A stretch of 64,000 bases of DNA from Saposhnikovia divaricata (taxonomy: Eukaryota; Streptophyta; Magnoliopsida; Apiales; Apiaceae): the NCBI GenBank assembly GCA_036435485.1, contig CM071597.1, positions 168,622,147 through 168,686,146 of the forward strand, written 5' to 3'. Shown here one piece after another: positions 33,441-45,475 of the stretch (within the stretch, counting starts at the first letter, position 1; each line of letters starts with the position of its first letter). The translations under genes and the position numbers were made by a program. The notes beneath the pieces are model-generated. The model had not been told where the DNA came from, did not search any database, and worked only from the letters and a program-made list of their open reading frames with translations.

Positions 33441-35824
33441 ATGGGAAGGAAGGATACAGGTGTGAAGATTCCAATACTTGACAAAGATAATTACTTTCAG
33501 TGGAAAGTAAAAATGCACCTTCATCTCTCAGCCATCGACGAAGGCTATGTAGAATTCATAAAGAAAGGACCTCATGTTCCAGTGAAGGCCAACTCTGGGA
33601 TTGGTCAAGATGCTGCACTGTAGCTGCTGGAAGGCCTATTCCAAAGAATCAAGCTGAGTACACAGATGAAGACTTGGAGGAGATTCACAAAGTTAAGAAG
33701 GCTATGAACATCCTATTCAATGGCATCGACCAAGATATGTTTGATTGTGTTATAAATTGCACCACTGCCAAGCAAGTATGGGACACTATTCAAACAATCT
33801 GTGAAAGAACTGAGCAAGTCAGAGAAAATAAAATGCAGCTCCTAATACAACAATATGAGCATTTTCACTACTCCTCTGGTGAAAATCTAACAGACATATT
33901 CAGTAGGTTTTAAAAGTTACTGAATGGTCTAAAGTTATATGGGAGAAAATATGAAACCAAGGACTCCAACCAAAAGTTTCTGAGATCTCTTCCTAAGGAA
34001 TGGAAGCCAGTGACAGTCTCGTTGAGGAACTCTCAAGACTACAAAGATTTTACACTTGAGAGACTGTATGGCATCCTGAAGACCTATGAGCTTGAAATGC
34101 AACAAGATGAGGAAGTGGAGAAAATCTAGAAGAAAGGTGGATCTGTTGCCTTGGTGGCCAATATTCCAGTAAGCCAGGTGAGTGAGAAGATGGAGAGCAC
34201 TCAAGCCACACCAAGTTCAAAGACTTGTGAAAGTGGAGCTGAAACTAGCAGAGGGAAAAGCAAGTTGGTTGAAGAACCTGATGCATTGAGTGGAGATGAA
34301 TCTGATGACTTGGATGATTATCTAGCATTCTTGTCAAGGAGATTCTCGAAGATTAAATTCAAGAGGAATCCAACAGGAGGCAAGCAATTCGGAAAAGGTT
34401 TTCAGCCATCCAGAGACATGGTTGAAAGGTCTAAGTTCAAATGTTTTAACTGTGGAATTGCTGGCCATTTTGCCAATGAATGCAGAAAGCCTAAAGCTGA
34501 GAATAAGAAGAAACAGTTCGAGACTGTTGATTACAAGAAGAAATATTTTGATCTTCTCAAGCAATAAGGGAGAGCATTTGTGTCAAAAGATAGTGACTGG
34601 GCTGCTGGAGGTGACTCAGATGAAGAAGAGGAGTTTGTCAATCTTGCACTCATGGCAAACGAAACTGATGAAGAAGCTAGCTCAGCAAGCAACCAGGTAT
34701 TCTCTACAGTCTTAACTGATCTTTCTAAAGCTGAATGTGCTAGCACAATTGATGAAATGTCTATTGAATTGTATAACATGCATGCTACCTTAAAATCACT
34801 TAACAAAGAGAATAAGAGGATTAAAGACCTTAATGAAAAGTTAAGTGATAGGAATGCTTTAATAGAAACACAGTTGATTGAGTTTGAAACTCTGAGAAGA
34901 GATTGCTTGGATGCTAAAAATGAAATGATTGAGGCTATAAATAGAGAGGAAGTTTTAAAGAAATAGTTAGTAGAGGAACAAAATCTGATTGCTAAGTGGA
35001 AAGGATCAACAATTGTAACTGAGGAAATTTGTAATGTTCAAGGAATTGATTCTTTCTGCAAATTAGCAGAAGCTAAATTAGATGTTGATAGGGAAGTTAC
35101 TTCAGACAGTGATTTAGTCGAAAAAGAATGTTCTTTAAGACTTAAGCCTGTTAGCAAAGCAACTTTAACTAAATTGAATAAAAAGTACGGGCATGTCAAC
35201 AAGAACTTTGTTAATGGAGAATGTAGCAATACTGAATCAGCTGAGAAAAGAAACATAGGCAACTTGTCCCACAAGCAATTGAAGGACAAGCTAGAAAATG
35301 TTAAGTCAGGTGTTAAGGACAAGAAAAAGAACAGAAATGGTAAGGTAGGGATTAACAAACACAACAATTACACACCTGATAAATATGCTCCTAGGAAAGA
35401 ATGTGTAAAGTGTGGAAGTATTAATCATTTATCTACCAACTGCAAAGCTATGAAAAATCCTTTGATGCCTAACATGCCTATGTTTGTGCCTGCTATGAAT
35501 GTTATGCCAAATATGTATGCTCCCTCTGCTCATGCATCTAGTCAATATGCTAACATGCCATTCATGCATAATCCATACTACAATACTTTCAATATGCCAC
35601 AAATGCCATGGATGATGAATAACATGTTCGCACAGACTATGCCTAACAATGCTATTAACTATAACAAATATGATCAAGTATCAAATTCTGTCTCTCAAAG
35701 GCCCAAACCTAAAGTCAAAAATAATATAACTCAATCTAAACTTTTTGTTAAAAGGGATTAGAAGGATAAGAAATTGGCTAACAAGGCAGGACCCAAGAAA
35801 ACTTTGGTACCAAAATCAACTTGA
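33441..35824 (+). pseudogene. Copia-2 gag
   Basis: It starts ATGGGAAGGAAGG. The first 55 or so codons are in one frame (KIPILDKDNYFQWKVKMHLH, the capsid N-terminus). A frameshift near 33600 moves the rest to a second frame that then holds to 35824 with in-frame stops at 33911, 34127, 34565, 34964, 35759 and 35822. Features: capsid region to about 34100, first zinc knuckle CFNCGIAGHFANEC (34442-34484), a Glu/Asp-rich stretch, coiled coil around 34760-34960, second knuckle CVKCGSINHLSTNC (35402-35443), and a Met/Pro/Asn-rich tail. The two knuckles and long spacer fit SIRE-type gag. Confidence 0.9.
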
Positions 35825-35862
35825 TTTTGTTTTGATGTGTTCAGGGAAACAGAAAGAATCTT

Positions 35863-38800
35863 TGATATCTGGACAGTGGTTGTTCTAGGCATATGGCTGA
35901 AGATTCTACCCTGCTCACTAAGTTTGAGGAGAGAGCTGGCCCTAGCATTACCTTTGGAGACAACAGCAAAGGATATACTAGAGGATATGGCTTGATTTCA
36001 CAAGGGAATGTTGTCATTGAAGAAGTAGCACTGGTTGATGGACTTAAGCATAACTTGCTAAGTGTCAGTCAACTGTGTGGTAAAGGCCAGAATGTCTGGT
36101 TCACATCTGAAGCTTGTGTCATTTTTAAGAAAAGTGACAACAAGGTAGTGTTGACAGGAGATAGAAGAGGAAATGTGTACATTGCTAACTTCAATTCAAC
36201 AAATGCAAACATGACTACATGTCTTCTCAGCAAGGCAAGTGTAGATGAAGGTTCACTTTGGCACCAAAGATTTTCACACTTGAGTTTTAAAGCAATGAAT
36301 GAGTTGGTAAAGAAGGATTTGGTTAGAGGTATTCCAAAATTGGATTACTCCAAGGATGGATTGTGTGATGCATGCCAGAAAGGGAAGCAGAAGAAGGCCT
36401 CTTTCAAATCAAAGTCAATGTCATCAATTGATCAACCCTTGCAACTACTTCACATGGATCTCTTTGGACCAGTCAATGTGTTATCAATCTCAAAGAAGAA
36501 ATACTGTCTTGTGATTATTGATGATTTCTCAAAATTCTCTTGGACATTCTTTCTGCACTCTAAGGATAAGGCGGGTGAAGTCATTATAAATCACATCAAG
36601 ATAGTCAACAACAATCCTCTACTCAAAGTAAGGAGAATTAGAAGTGACAATGGAACCGAGTTCAAGAATTTTGTAATAAGAGAGTTTTGTGAAGAAGAAG
36701 AAGGAATTATCCAAGAATTCTCTGCACCAAGAACTCCTCAACAAAATGGTGTAGTGGAAAGAAAGAACAGAACTCTAATTGAAGCTGCAAGAACAATGCT
36801 TGAAGAGTCTAAGCTACCAACATACTTCTGGGTAGAAGCTATTAACACTGCATGCTACACTCAGAATATTTCTTTGGTCAATCAAGCAAAAGGCATGACA
36901 CCTTATCAACTTTTCAAAGGCAAGAAACCAACAATCAACTTTCTAGTGAGCATGGTGAGCATCTTGGACAATTTGATTCAAAGGCAGATGAAGCTATCTT
37001 TGTTGGATACTCAGCTGAAAAATCCTACAGAGTCTACAACCTAAGACTAAACATTGTAATGGAGTCCATACATATTGTCTTTGATGACAAGAAAATATCT
37101 GGTCTAGTAGATGAAGGTTTTCATGAGTCTCTCTCATTTGAGAATGAGAGAAGTGGAGAAGAAAGTGGAGATGATGATGAAGAATGGAGATCAAATGGTA
37201 CGAGAAACAGACAAGGATCATCAGTTGAAGTGCAGAATGAACCACCTGTTGAAGAGAAACTTACACCATCAGTTGGAAATCAATTTGAAGCATCTGTAGA
37301 AAATCAAAGAGAAGCATCTTTTGATGGATTTGCAAGAACTCCATCAATCTCGAGGGCCATACACTCAGGGGGAGTTTCTCACAATCAAAACTCAACAACA
37401 AGCCACAATGATCAACATAGAGAAAATGAAGCCACTTCATCAAGGTCAAACTTACCACCACAAAGAAGATGGACTAGGGATCATCCATTTGAGCTTATCA
37501 TTGGAGATCCTAATGCAAAGGTCTAAACCAGAAGAGCAACTCAAGAAGAATGCTTATATAGCAGTTTTCTATCCAAAGAGGAACCAAAGAGAGTTGAACA
37601 TGCTCTTCTGGATCCAGACTGGGTTTTAGCAATACAAGAAGAGCTAAACCAGTTTGAAAGAAATGAAGTATGGAAACTTGTACCCAAACATAAAGACAAA
37701 TCAGTGATTGGCACTAAGTGGGTATTCAAGAACAAGATGGATGAGAATGGCATAGTCACAAAGAATAAAGCTAGATTAGTTGCTAAAGGCTACTGTCAAG
37801 AGGAAGGAATTGATTTTGAAGAAACCTTTGCTCCAGTGGCAAGGTTAGAAGTAATAAGGATCTTCCTGGCCTATGCAGTGCATGCCAATTTCAAAGTCTA
37901 TCAAATGGATGTCAAAAGTGCATTTCTGAATGGTATTCTGGAGGAGGAGGTGTATGTTAGTCAACCGCCTGGTTTTGAAGATCCATACTTTCCAGAATAT
38001 GTGTTCTTTCTACTCAAAGCACTCTATGGCCTGAAGCAAGCACCTAGAGCCTGATATGACACACTCTCACAGTTCCTTATAGAGAATCACTCCATTCGAG
38101 GTACTATTGATAAAACTCTCCTTTATAGAAATGTCAATGGCTCTATGATACTTGTCCAAATTTATGTAGATGATATAATATTTGGGTCTACAGATGAGAA
38201 ACTTTGCAAGAGATTTGTCAAACTCATGCAAAGTAGATATGAAATGAGTATGATGGGTGAATTAACTTATTTTCTTGGTTTACAAGTTAAACAAGTGAAT
38301 GAGGGAATTTTTATAAGTCAAACAAAATACATTTATGATCTTTTAAAATGGTTTGATTTAGCATTTTGCTCTTCTGCAAAAACACCCATGGCCACTGTCA
38401 CTAAGCTTGAACTGAATACTAAGGAAAAGAAGGTGGACATGACAAGCTATAGGGGCATGGTTGAATCTCTTTTATACTTAACAGCTAGTAGACCTGATAT
38501 TATTTTTGCTACATGTTTATGTGCTAGATTTCAAGCTGATCCTAGGGAATCTCACTTAGTAGCTATTAAAAGGATTTTCAGATATCTCAAGGGAACACCA
38601 AACCTTGGTTTGATCTAATTGGTTACTCAGATGCAGATTATGCATGTTGCAAAATGGATAGAAAAATTACCACAGGAACCTGTCAATTCTTGGGAAACAA
38701 GCTGGTCTCATGGTTCAGTAAGAAGCAGAACTCATTATCTACCTCAACTGCAGAGGCTGAATACATAGCAGCTGTGAGTTGTTGTTCACAGATTCTATGA

Positions 38801-39082
38801 ATGAGAAATTAACTACTTGACTATGGAGTTAAAGTTGAAAAGATCCCAATTTTCTGTGATAACACTAGTGCAATTGCAATATCACAGAATCCAGAGCAGC
38901 ATTCTAGAACCAAGCACATAGACATCAAATACCATTTCATCAGGGAGCATGTGATGGAAGGCACTGTGGAACTGCATTTTGTTCCTAGTGAAAAATAGTT
39001 GGCAGACATTTTTACTAAAGCTTTGGATAAAGCAACCTTTTCAAGGTTGGTAAGTGAGCTTAGTATGTTAAATTTCACATGA
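35863..39082 (+). pseudogene. Copia-2 pol: protease, integrase, reverse transcriptase, RNase H
   Basis: Protease: catalytic DSG at 35872-35880, preceded by TGA where a Trp codon is expected. Integrase: zinc block HQRFSHLSF..CDACQKGK, then the core with HMDLFGPVN, RSDNGTEFKN and GVVERKNRTLIE carrying the D, D, E residues (36260-36830). A small deletion with frameshift near 36945 moves the frame. A stop (TAA at 37524) lies before the RT linker. RT: GTKWVFKNKMDENG and AFLNGILEEEVYV, a TGA for Trp at 38052, catalytic YVDDI at 38163-38177. RNase H follows after a small deletion near 38616, with SDADYACCKMDRK, TEAEYIAA and FCDNTSAIA, and three further stops. Natural stop TGA ends at 39082. It is inactive but complete in domain content. 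Confidence 0.92.
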
Positions 39083-39744
39083 TCTTTTAAAATGTCTGTT
39101 CAATTTACTTGCAGCCAGTGAATTTCATTCTCTGGATTTTGTTTGTTTTATTTGCTTATCTGCATGATTATTCTGGAGATATCATTGTAGCATAATTAAA
39201 TAAATATTTCATTAACATATATCAATTAATGATATTTTGTTAATTTTATGTCTATTTAATTATGAGTTTGTCTGATTATTGTGGATTAATTCTTGAATTA
39301 TTGATTGGTTATTTTAAATCCACAATAATTAGAAATAATAAGTGTGTATATGTGTGTACATAGGCTGATAGGTCTCGGTGATAAGATGTTTTTTGGATGA
39401 CAGGTTTCGGTGATAAGATGTTTTTCGGCTGGTTAGGTTGTTTGGTTAGAATTATTGAGCAGTGATAAATGCATTTAATTTCTTTTCTAACCTAACCTGT
39501 CACGCTCTCACCTAACCCACTAGTCCTTGAAACCTTATAAATGATGAGTTTTTGTTTGTGTTTAATATCATCATTTTTCAGATATATAGAGCATATACAC
39601 ACAATTGCTGAATATTTCGAGCTTTGATCAGAAAGATCTCTCAATCTAACTGGTTGTTTTTAGATCGGATTTCATATTCTTGCTTTATACATCATCTTTT
39701 ATAAAAGCTAACCCTTGTTTTTGAATTTCCTCAAAGTTTTGAAA
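39083..39744 (+). other. Spacer between pol and ORF3 of copia-2
   Basis: Noncoding, 660 bases. It contains a pyrimidine-rich splice-acceptor-like TTTACTTGCAG (39104-39114), which could serve a spliced ORF3 message, and a 32-bp tandem duplication (GGTCTCGGTGATAAGATG at 39371 and a near copy at 39403). The splice role is inference only. Confidence 0.5.
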
Positions 39745-42033
39745 ATGGCATTGCAGGGAAGTTTTTTAATTGCTAAAGTTAATCCTATTTCCATTCAGCA
39801 AATCGAAACCATTTTGGATGAGCAATTTCAGGCTTGGACACAATTTCTGAATGAACATTCATTAATTCGCTATGCTTTAGTTACACTAGTGCAGCTTAAC
39901 CATGATGCATTGCGTGAACTATATTGGAGTGCGGTTAACATTTCTGGACAGGACGGGTGTGCAATCACATATCGACTGTTTGGTAGGTCGATTAGGGTCA
40001 CTGAACGAGATGTTAATCGAATTCTTCATTTTCCTATGGAAAATTTGGTTTTTGATCCTACACCTAAATAGATTGAAATGTTCTTTCGTTTTATAAGGTA
40101 CCAAGATGGCAATTTCAATACTGGTAATCTTTCTAGAATGTTTCTAACCCAGTACTGGAATTTCTTCTTTCACACTCTTAACCATGTTTTTTCCTCGGAT
40201 AGAACAAATCAAGATCGAATACTTGAATTTATTCAAAAATTAGGGTATGCGGTCGCCAATAATTTGAGGATTAATTTTGGAAAAATAGTGCTTGGTCAAA
40301 TCATTTTAAAGATGAAACACTTGGGAAGAAGAGATTTTAAGACTCAAAATGTCAAATGTCTATATCCAAGGTTTCTACAGCTAATATTAAATGATTTTTT
40401 GAATGATGAAGACAGGGTATGCTTGGAAAATGGTCGAAAGGTGGAATGTTCTTACATGAAGACGAATGTAATTAATTACATAAGCAAAAAGAACTATACG
40501 GATGTGCCTACAGTCCTAACTAAATGTCTAAAGACTGTCCCACTTCTGTTGTTACCAAGACGAGTGAGAGCAGGTATACGACAAGGTAATATTTCAATCT
40601 CTGCTATTCCAACCTCTGTATTCCCTGCTGTGTCACAGGAAATACAGTTTCTACAGCCCTTAGTGGCCATCTCACCCAACCAAGAGCAGGAAATCCCACC
40701 GACTCTATCACAGGTCGAAGAGCCCATTCTACAAATGCAAACACAAACACAACAAACTCCTACACCTCAATTTTCACTTAAACAACCATCCATCAACACT
40801 TTTGAGGGAGATAGTGCCTCAGCAGCACCACATAAGGAGTTAGTTACATCAGCCGCTCTACCTCATTCTAAACGGAGTACACCCAATGAACCTGAGGTAA
40901 CGGCAACTGTTAGTGAAACAATTCTTCCTTATCCAATGAGTGAAAATGTAAATGATGTTGAATTGACGGGAGCAACTATCTTGAGTTCCATTTCACGGAA
41001 CATAAGAGTGGTTGATGATCTTTCTAAAGATCAAATGCCTTCATAGGCATCCGAGATGGAATTACCTACCTCAATAACTGCTGGTGAATCTTACATTTTA
41101 CGGAAAGATCCATCGGTAGGTGGTTCTTTTATGAACCAAGTGTCTTCACAGACATACAAGGGAAACTTGGGTTTTGTGCCATTTAATTGATTCAAGTTTA
41201 ACCTCTCAGAGGGAAAATCTCTGGATCTCTTTCGAGATTTACCACTCTTTACCAGTGGTCGGCAACTCGCTTCACGCGAGGATGGAAGCTCACGAACTTT
41301 CATTGCACCATCTGTGACCTCTGAAAAAGGGCCTAGGATGATTTCATTTGCAGGTACACATATCAGTGGAAGCTCTGGAGGAGAGTTAAGGGAAACACGA
41401 ATAGAACATGTAAGTGTAATCCAAACCACTAAACCGAGTGAATATAGAGTGTTGAGTGAAACACCTGCAGAACGTACGAGTGAGAAACCTACTCAACCAC
41501 ATGCACCTGTAACCATAAAGGAATACAGCAGACTCCTTACACGGGTCCAAACAATGGAGAAAGAGTTGCCAAATATCTGTAAGTCAATTGCAAAAATAAA
41601 AAATTTGCAACTTATTCAACATGATGTATTCCAGGCTCAATTGAATACCATGGCAACCGAGCTAAATGATGCAGTCAACTCCTTGGTAAAGCCATCTTCG
41701 TCTAATTTACCAACTCCACATCCTACTACTCTGGAGGATAACCCAACTGAGGGGGAGAAGGTGGATGACCAAGAAAAATCTACTAGGCGTAAGGGCAAGG
41801 AAAAGGTTGTTGACACGGAATTAACTTTATTTTGGGAAGGAAAAGCTAATGGGAGTATTAGTACTATGTGGAAAGAAAGCAACTGCAAACTTGAAGATTT
41901 GTTCAGTCTAAAGGAACAATTATCTTACACTTGGACAATTTTAGAAATCTGGAAAATGTATATATATGATCCAGAATGCACATTAATATTATTTATCTTT
42001 GAACTTTATTTTTTTTTTTTTTGTATCAATTGA
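39745..42033 (+). pseudogene. Copia-2 ORF3, in the envelope-like position; function unknown
   Basis: A single reading frame of about 762 codons runs from ATG at 39745 to TGA at 42031. It has no frameshift and only three internal stops: TAG at 40069 (codon 109), TAG at 41044 (codon 434) and TGA at 41188 (codon 482). The N-terminal third is globular (SIRVTERDVNRILHFPME), resembling plant-transposon-associated domains of unknown function. The middle is Pro/Gln/Thr-rich. Residues about 590-650 (RLLTRVQTMEKELPNICKSI) look like a coiled coil, followed by a Lys-rich tail and a short hydrophobic end that may be read-through of T-rich 3' DNA. SIRE/Maximus elements often carry an envelope-like ORF here. 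I see no clear signal peptide or fusion peptide, so the envelope label is positional. Confidence 0.75.
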
Positions 42034-42073
42034 GTTATCCTCTAGGAATTTGCTTGTCAAACCCTAACAATCA

Positions 42074-42086
42074 AATAGGGGGAGAT
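42074..42086 (+). other. Polypurine tract of copia-2
   Basis: AATAGGGGGAGAT lies directly before the LTR start TGTAAAGCATATTG, which is typical of SIRE-type elements. Confidence 0.88.
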
Positions 42087-43084
42087 TGTAAAGCATATTG
42101 TAATGTAATAGAGGACATATATAACTCAACTAGGATAAAAGATAAATAATATTAACTGTATACAGGGATCATGAAATTTGAAGAACAGACATCAACAAGG
42201 ATCAAGTCACTGAAAGAAGTTCATTAACATGATCAAGCATCAGTGATAGAATAAGATGTACAGATGATTCAGTTGAAGGGCCAAAAAGATTCCATGTATT
42301 TATATTATTTGAAGATACTGTTGCAGGCTAATCAATTGGAATGTAACGAAGGTGTGAAGATCAAGATCAGTGCTAGTCACTTGTGAACCAGACCAGCGCA
42401 CTAAGTGTCAACACATACGAGAAGGATCAACACATTAATTCATAGAAAGAATTTCCAAAGCCTATTGACGATCAAGGACAGACATAATATCTCAAGGTAT
42501 TGTCAAAAATTAATTTACTCTAAAAATTAACTAAGTAACACATTAATTATTTATTTATAATAAATAATTAAATTAATCTGGTACTTGAACTATTTTCTGA
42601 GATGAATTAATTCAGTAGAATATTTGAAACAGAAGAGAGAAGCCCAAAAGAAACAGCCAAAAATACTAATACTATGAAAAATTACTATGCACGGTTACTA
42701 TTTACGGTTACTATGCGCAGTTACTAGGCAAAGTTACTATGCACGGTTACTATTTGGGGTTGGTGTAATAGTGCCCGGTTACTATTTGGGGTTGGTGAAA
42801 TAGTGCTTGGTTACTATTTGGGGGTTGTTGGAATAGTGTCAAATAGTGACATTCTATAATCTATAAATAGGCCTGTTGTATTTCATTTCAAAACACACCT
42901 CAACACACAACTCTCTCTTCTCTCTCCTATATCTTCTCTGTATAAGCTGCTAGACAGTCCATCTAGTAGGAAAGCCGGCTTAGCCCGCGTTCAGGAAGTG
43001 TCGGATAGAAGGTCCTCGTGCCTAAACTATCCTTAGGAGTGTAAGCTGCTAGACAGTCCATCTAGTAGGAAAGTCGGTTTAGCC
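42087..43084 (+). repeat. 3' LTR of copia-2, end missing
   Basis: It begins TGTAAAGC after the polypurine tract. The part from 42745 matches the 5' LTR, with fewer GGTTACTATTTGGGG units, a TATAAATAGG at 42862-42871, and two 99-bp units. Homology stops at 43084 within the second unit (TTTAGCCC), leaving out about 190 bases of LTR end. Confidence 0.88.
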
Positions 43085-43118
43085 CGAGAATATATCTTTA
43101 TTGATAATAAACTCGAAG
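43085..43118 (-). repeat. Inverted 34-bp fragment of the copia-2 LTR end
   Basis: The reverse complement of 43085-43118 equals 33289-33322 of the 5' LTR with one mismatch. The segment lies inverted at the broken end of the 3' LTR and joins directly to CACTA-like sequence. Confidence 0.92.
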
Positions 43119-44083
43119 CTGGCCGTAAATGACCACCCGATCGGTTTTGATTGTTATTTCCGACCTTCATCCGACCAACAAAAATGGTCGATTATCATAT
43201 TCGAGTTATCTACTGATTGGCCCCATATACGATGTGGCAGCCACGTGTTCATTGTCACATCACGTTATAACCTACTATTGATTGATGGTTGAAAATGAGT
43301 GGTCGGAATGTCACATTATAACCTACCATTATAACATAGTGAGTGGTCGGTAATGAGTGGTCGGTAATGTCACGTTATAACCTACTATTTTTCATACTAG
43401 TGAAAAATAAATGTATAAAAACTAAAATGATAACATATAACATTTTTATATAATATAGTGATAACATAGTGATATATTTCGATTTCATTAAATTTATAAT
43501 TTATTTTTTGTGATGCATAAAGTACCAAAAGATTTTTTTATCAAAATGTAAATTTATATCTCATCGCTAGAAAATGACGAAGATCGGTCGGAAATGAGTT
43601 GACTGAATCAGCTACATCTTCTCGGCCAATAAGAACATGACATCTATAAAAAATTAGGTGACAAAATTAAATTAAATATGAATGGTCGATTTTATGAAAG
43701 TTGGTCGGTTATGAGTTGGTTGGAAATGACCGTGACGTAGATGTGGTCCCCTCAATAATTGATGTGTGGTCAGTTTTGACATCGTTGGTCAGTTATGAGT
43801 TGGTCGAAAATGACTGTGACGTGGATGTGGCCCCCTCAACTATTGACATATGGTCGGTATTGACATCGTTGATCGACTATTAGTAAGTCGGAAATGATAG
43901 TGATGTGGATATTGGACCCTAATTGTTTTATAACTGGCCAACAAACCATTGTTAGTCGGTTATGATATCATTTATGACCGATTTTCATGGTTAGTTATTT
44001 TGGTCGGTTATAAGCTATCGTTTCCGACCAATCTTCGTTGCTCAGAAATGTGACGGTCAGAAATTTGCACATTTCTTGTAGTG
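43119..44083. mobile_element. CACTA transposon fragment with intact right end
   Basis: The right end (reverse complement) is CACTACAAGAAATGTGC, the classic CACTA terminus. The rest is dense with GGTCGGAAATGAG and GGTCGGTTATGAGTTGG-like motifs in both orientations. Partially duplicated blocks lie at 43697-43760 and 43788-43850. No left terminus is found; it is cut at the rearranged copia-2 LTR junction. No coding capacity. Its subterminal motifs differ from those of the other two CACTA pieces, so it is a third family. Confidence 0.8.
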
Positions 44084-44242
44084 TTACTACATTATGATAG
44101 TTTTTCTTAAAGTATTTTATACTGAATAGAAAAATTATAAATTACGACATAATTAAAAGGAAGAAACCAGGAGAGGGGTGGGGGTGCTATATTATGACAA
44201 TTTTTTTCTTAAATATTTTGTATTGAAAAGCAAAATTATAAT
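44084..44242. other. Short unassigned spacer with an internal near-duplicate
   Basis: 44084-44140 and 44188-44242 share CTATATTATGACA/CTACATTATGATA then TTTTTCTTAAA and GTATTGAAAAGCAAAATTATA-type blocks, about 104 bases apart. No gene. Confidence 0.5.
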
Positions 44243-44890
44243 TGTTATGGAATAAAAATAAGGGTTTTAGATTGCGGCTAGGGTTCGTGCATATTTAATG
44301 CTAGGGTTGGTAAGCTTCGAGCTTTAGTGGTGGCTGCTCTTGTTGTCGGGGACTAACTCGATCCTAACAAGATGCCTACGTACCTTGATGAATATCAAGA
44401 ATCAAGCCAAAACGTAGTTCTAGAGTTGCCTACGTGGCTTGATGCGCCCTCGCGGCGTAGTGATGTAATGGCTTGTATGTCCTTATTCGAGGATTAAGCC
44501 TAAAACGTAGAGGGACGTATTGAGCTGTGCCCAAAAATGTAGTTCTAGGTTGAAGGATCATGTCCTTTATATAGGCATTGGATGCCTTGAAATTAGGGTA
44601 GAGTTTGGTAACTTGGTGGACAAATTACCCACTCTAAGCCTAGTTCTAGATCCTTCCAAGAAGAAGGTGGATATCTATTGGACTCATGTATCTTGGGGAC
44701 TACTCATTGTAGGATTTGAGTCTTTGTTGGACTCAATATTGGAGTCCTATAATCAGCTGAATAACTAATTACGAATTTAATAATTAAACACGGTTTTGGG
44801 CCTCATAATTGGGCTTTGACCTTAGACCAACTTGGGTTCATTTAATGCAACATTAAATGTGTCTTTAGGGCTTAATTTCGGCCCATATCA
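44243..44890 (-). repeat. 3' LTR of the Tat element
   Basis: It starts TGTTATGGAATAAAA, the same as 52192, and ends GGCCCATATCA next to the polypurine tract. The minus-strand LTR is TGATATGGGCC...CCATAACA, 648 bp. A candidate TATA (minus CTATATAAAG) lies at 44573-44564. Confidence 0.87.
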
Positions 44891-44900
44891 TTTCCCCTCC
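44891..44900 (-). other. Polypurine tract of the Tat element
   Basis: Minus strand GGAGGGGAAA abuts the LTR start TGATATGGG. Confidence 0.8.
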
Positions 44901-45239
44901 AACTTCTAGGAAAACTGATCAGGTTTTCGTGGAAGTTATAATTGTCTTTTTCGAGACTTGGGGTCGTTTTTATCCCTTACCTAGGACTCCTTATTTTTTC
45001 TACCCTTATATGGGGATTTTGGTTTACACTAGTGTTTAACATATATCGCCTTATTCTAAAGTGTGGAGCGACCTACACGTTTACAACGATTTGCCTTATT
45101 CGAGGTTTTAATTTGTGCTTGCTTTTAGCAATTTCGGTAATTTTATAGAGCTTTTATGCATTATTAGCATAAATTATTGCTCAGTTCATCAAGAGAATAT
45201 TTCTATAATTTTCCTCATATTTTTTTTGTACCTTTCCTA

Positions 45240-45475
45240 ATATTTGAAGAATTTTCGTTTACTCAAAGGTATTTTTCTAAATTATTCCTAATGTTTTATG
45301 AATTTTCTTGTACGCACATGTATTTTTATTAATTATTCCTAATATTTTATAAATTTTCTTGTACCCACAGGTATTTTTCCTAATTATTCCTAATATTTAA
45401 GAAATTTTCTTATACCCACAGGTATTTTTCTTAATTATTCCCAATATTTTAGGAATTTTCTTAACAATTTAAAGA
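45240..45475. repeat. 51-bp tandem repeat in the Tat 3' region
   Basis: GTATTTTT recurs at 45269, 45320, 45371 and 45422, each followed by (A)ATTATTCCTAATATTTTA and AATTTTCTTGTACCCACAG. Four units with a 51-bp period. Confidence 0.88.

Larger units (their letters stand above)
32728..43118 (+). mobile_element. Copia-2: SIRE-type Ty1/copia element, near full length
   Basis: Order: truncated 5' LTR (32728-33384), tRNA-Met type primer-binding site, gag, protease-integrase-RT-RNase H pol (to 39082), a 660-base spacer, a third long ORF (39745-42033), polypurine tract and 3' LTR (42087-43084). A two-zinc-knuckle gag, the pol domain order with integrase before RT, and an extra ORF after pol are the hallmarks of the SIRE/Maximus lineage. 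The 5' LTR lacks about 640 bases at its start and the 3' LTR lacks its end, so no target-site duplication can be checked. All genes are broken. Confidence 0.92.

Noticed and set aside
39745..42033. Calling ORF3 a true envelope protein
   Set aside because: Only position supports it; I see no convincing signal peptide, fusion peptide or internal transmembrane segment, and the hydrophobic end is encoded by T-rich DNA that may be untranslated.
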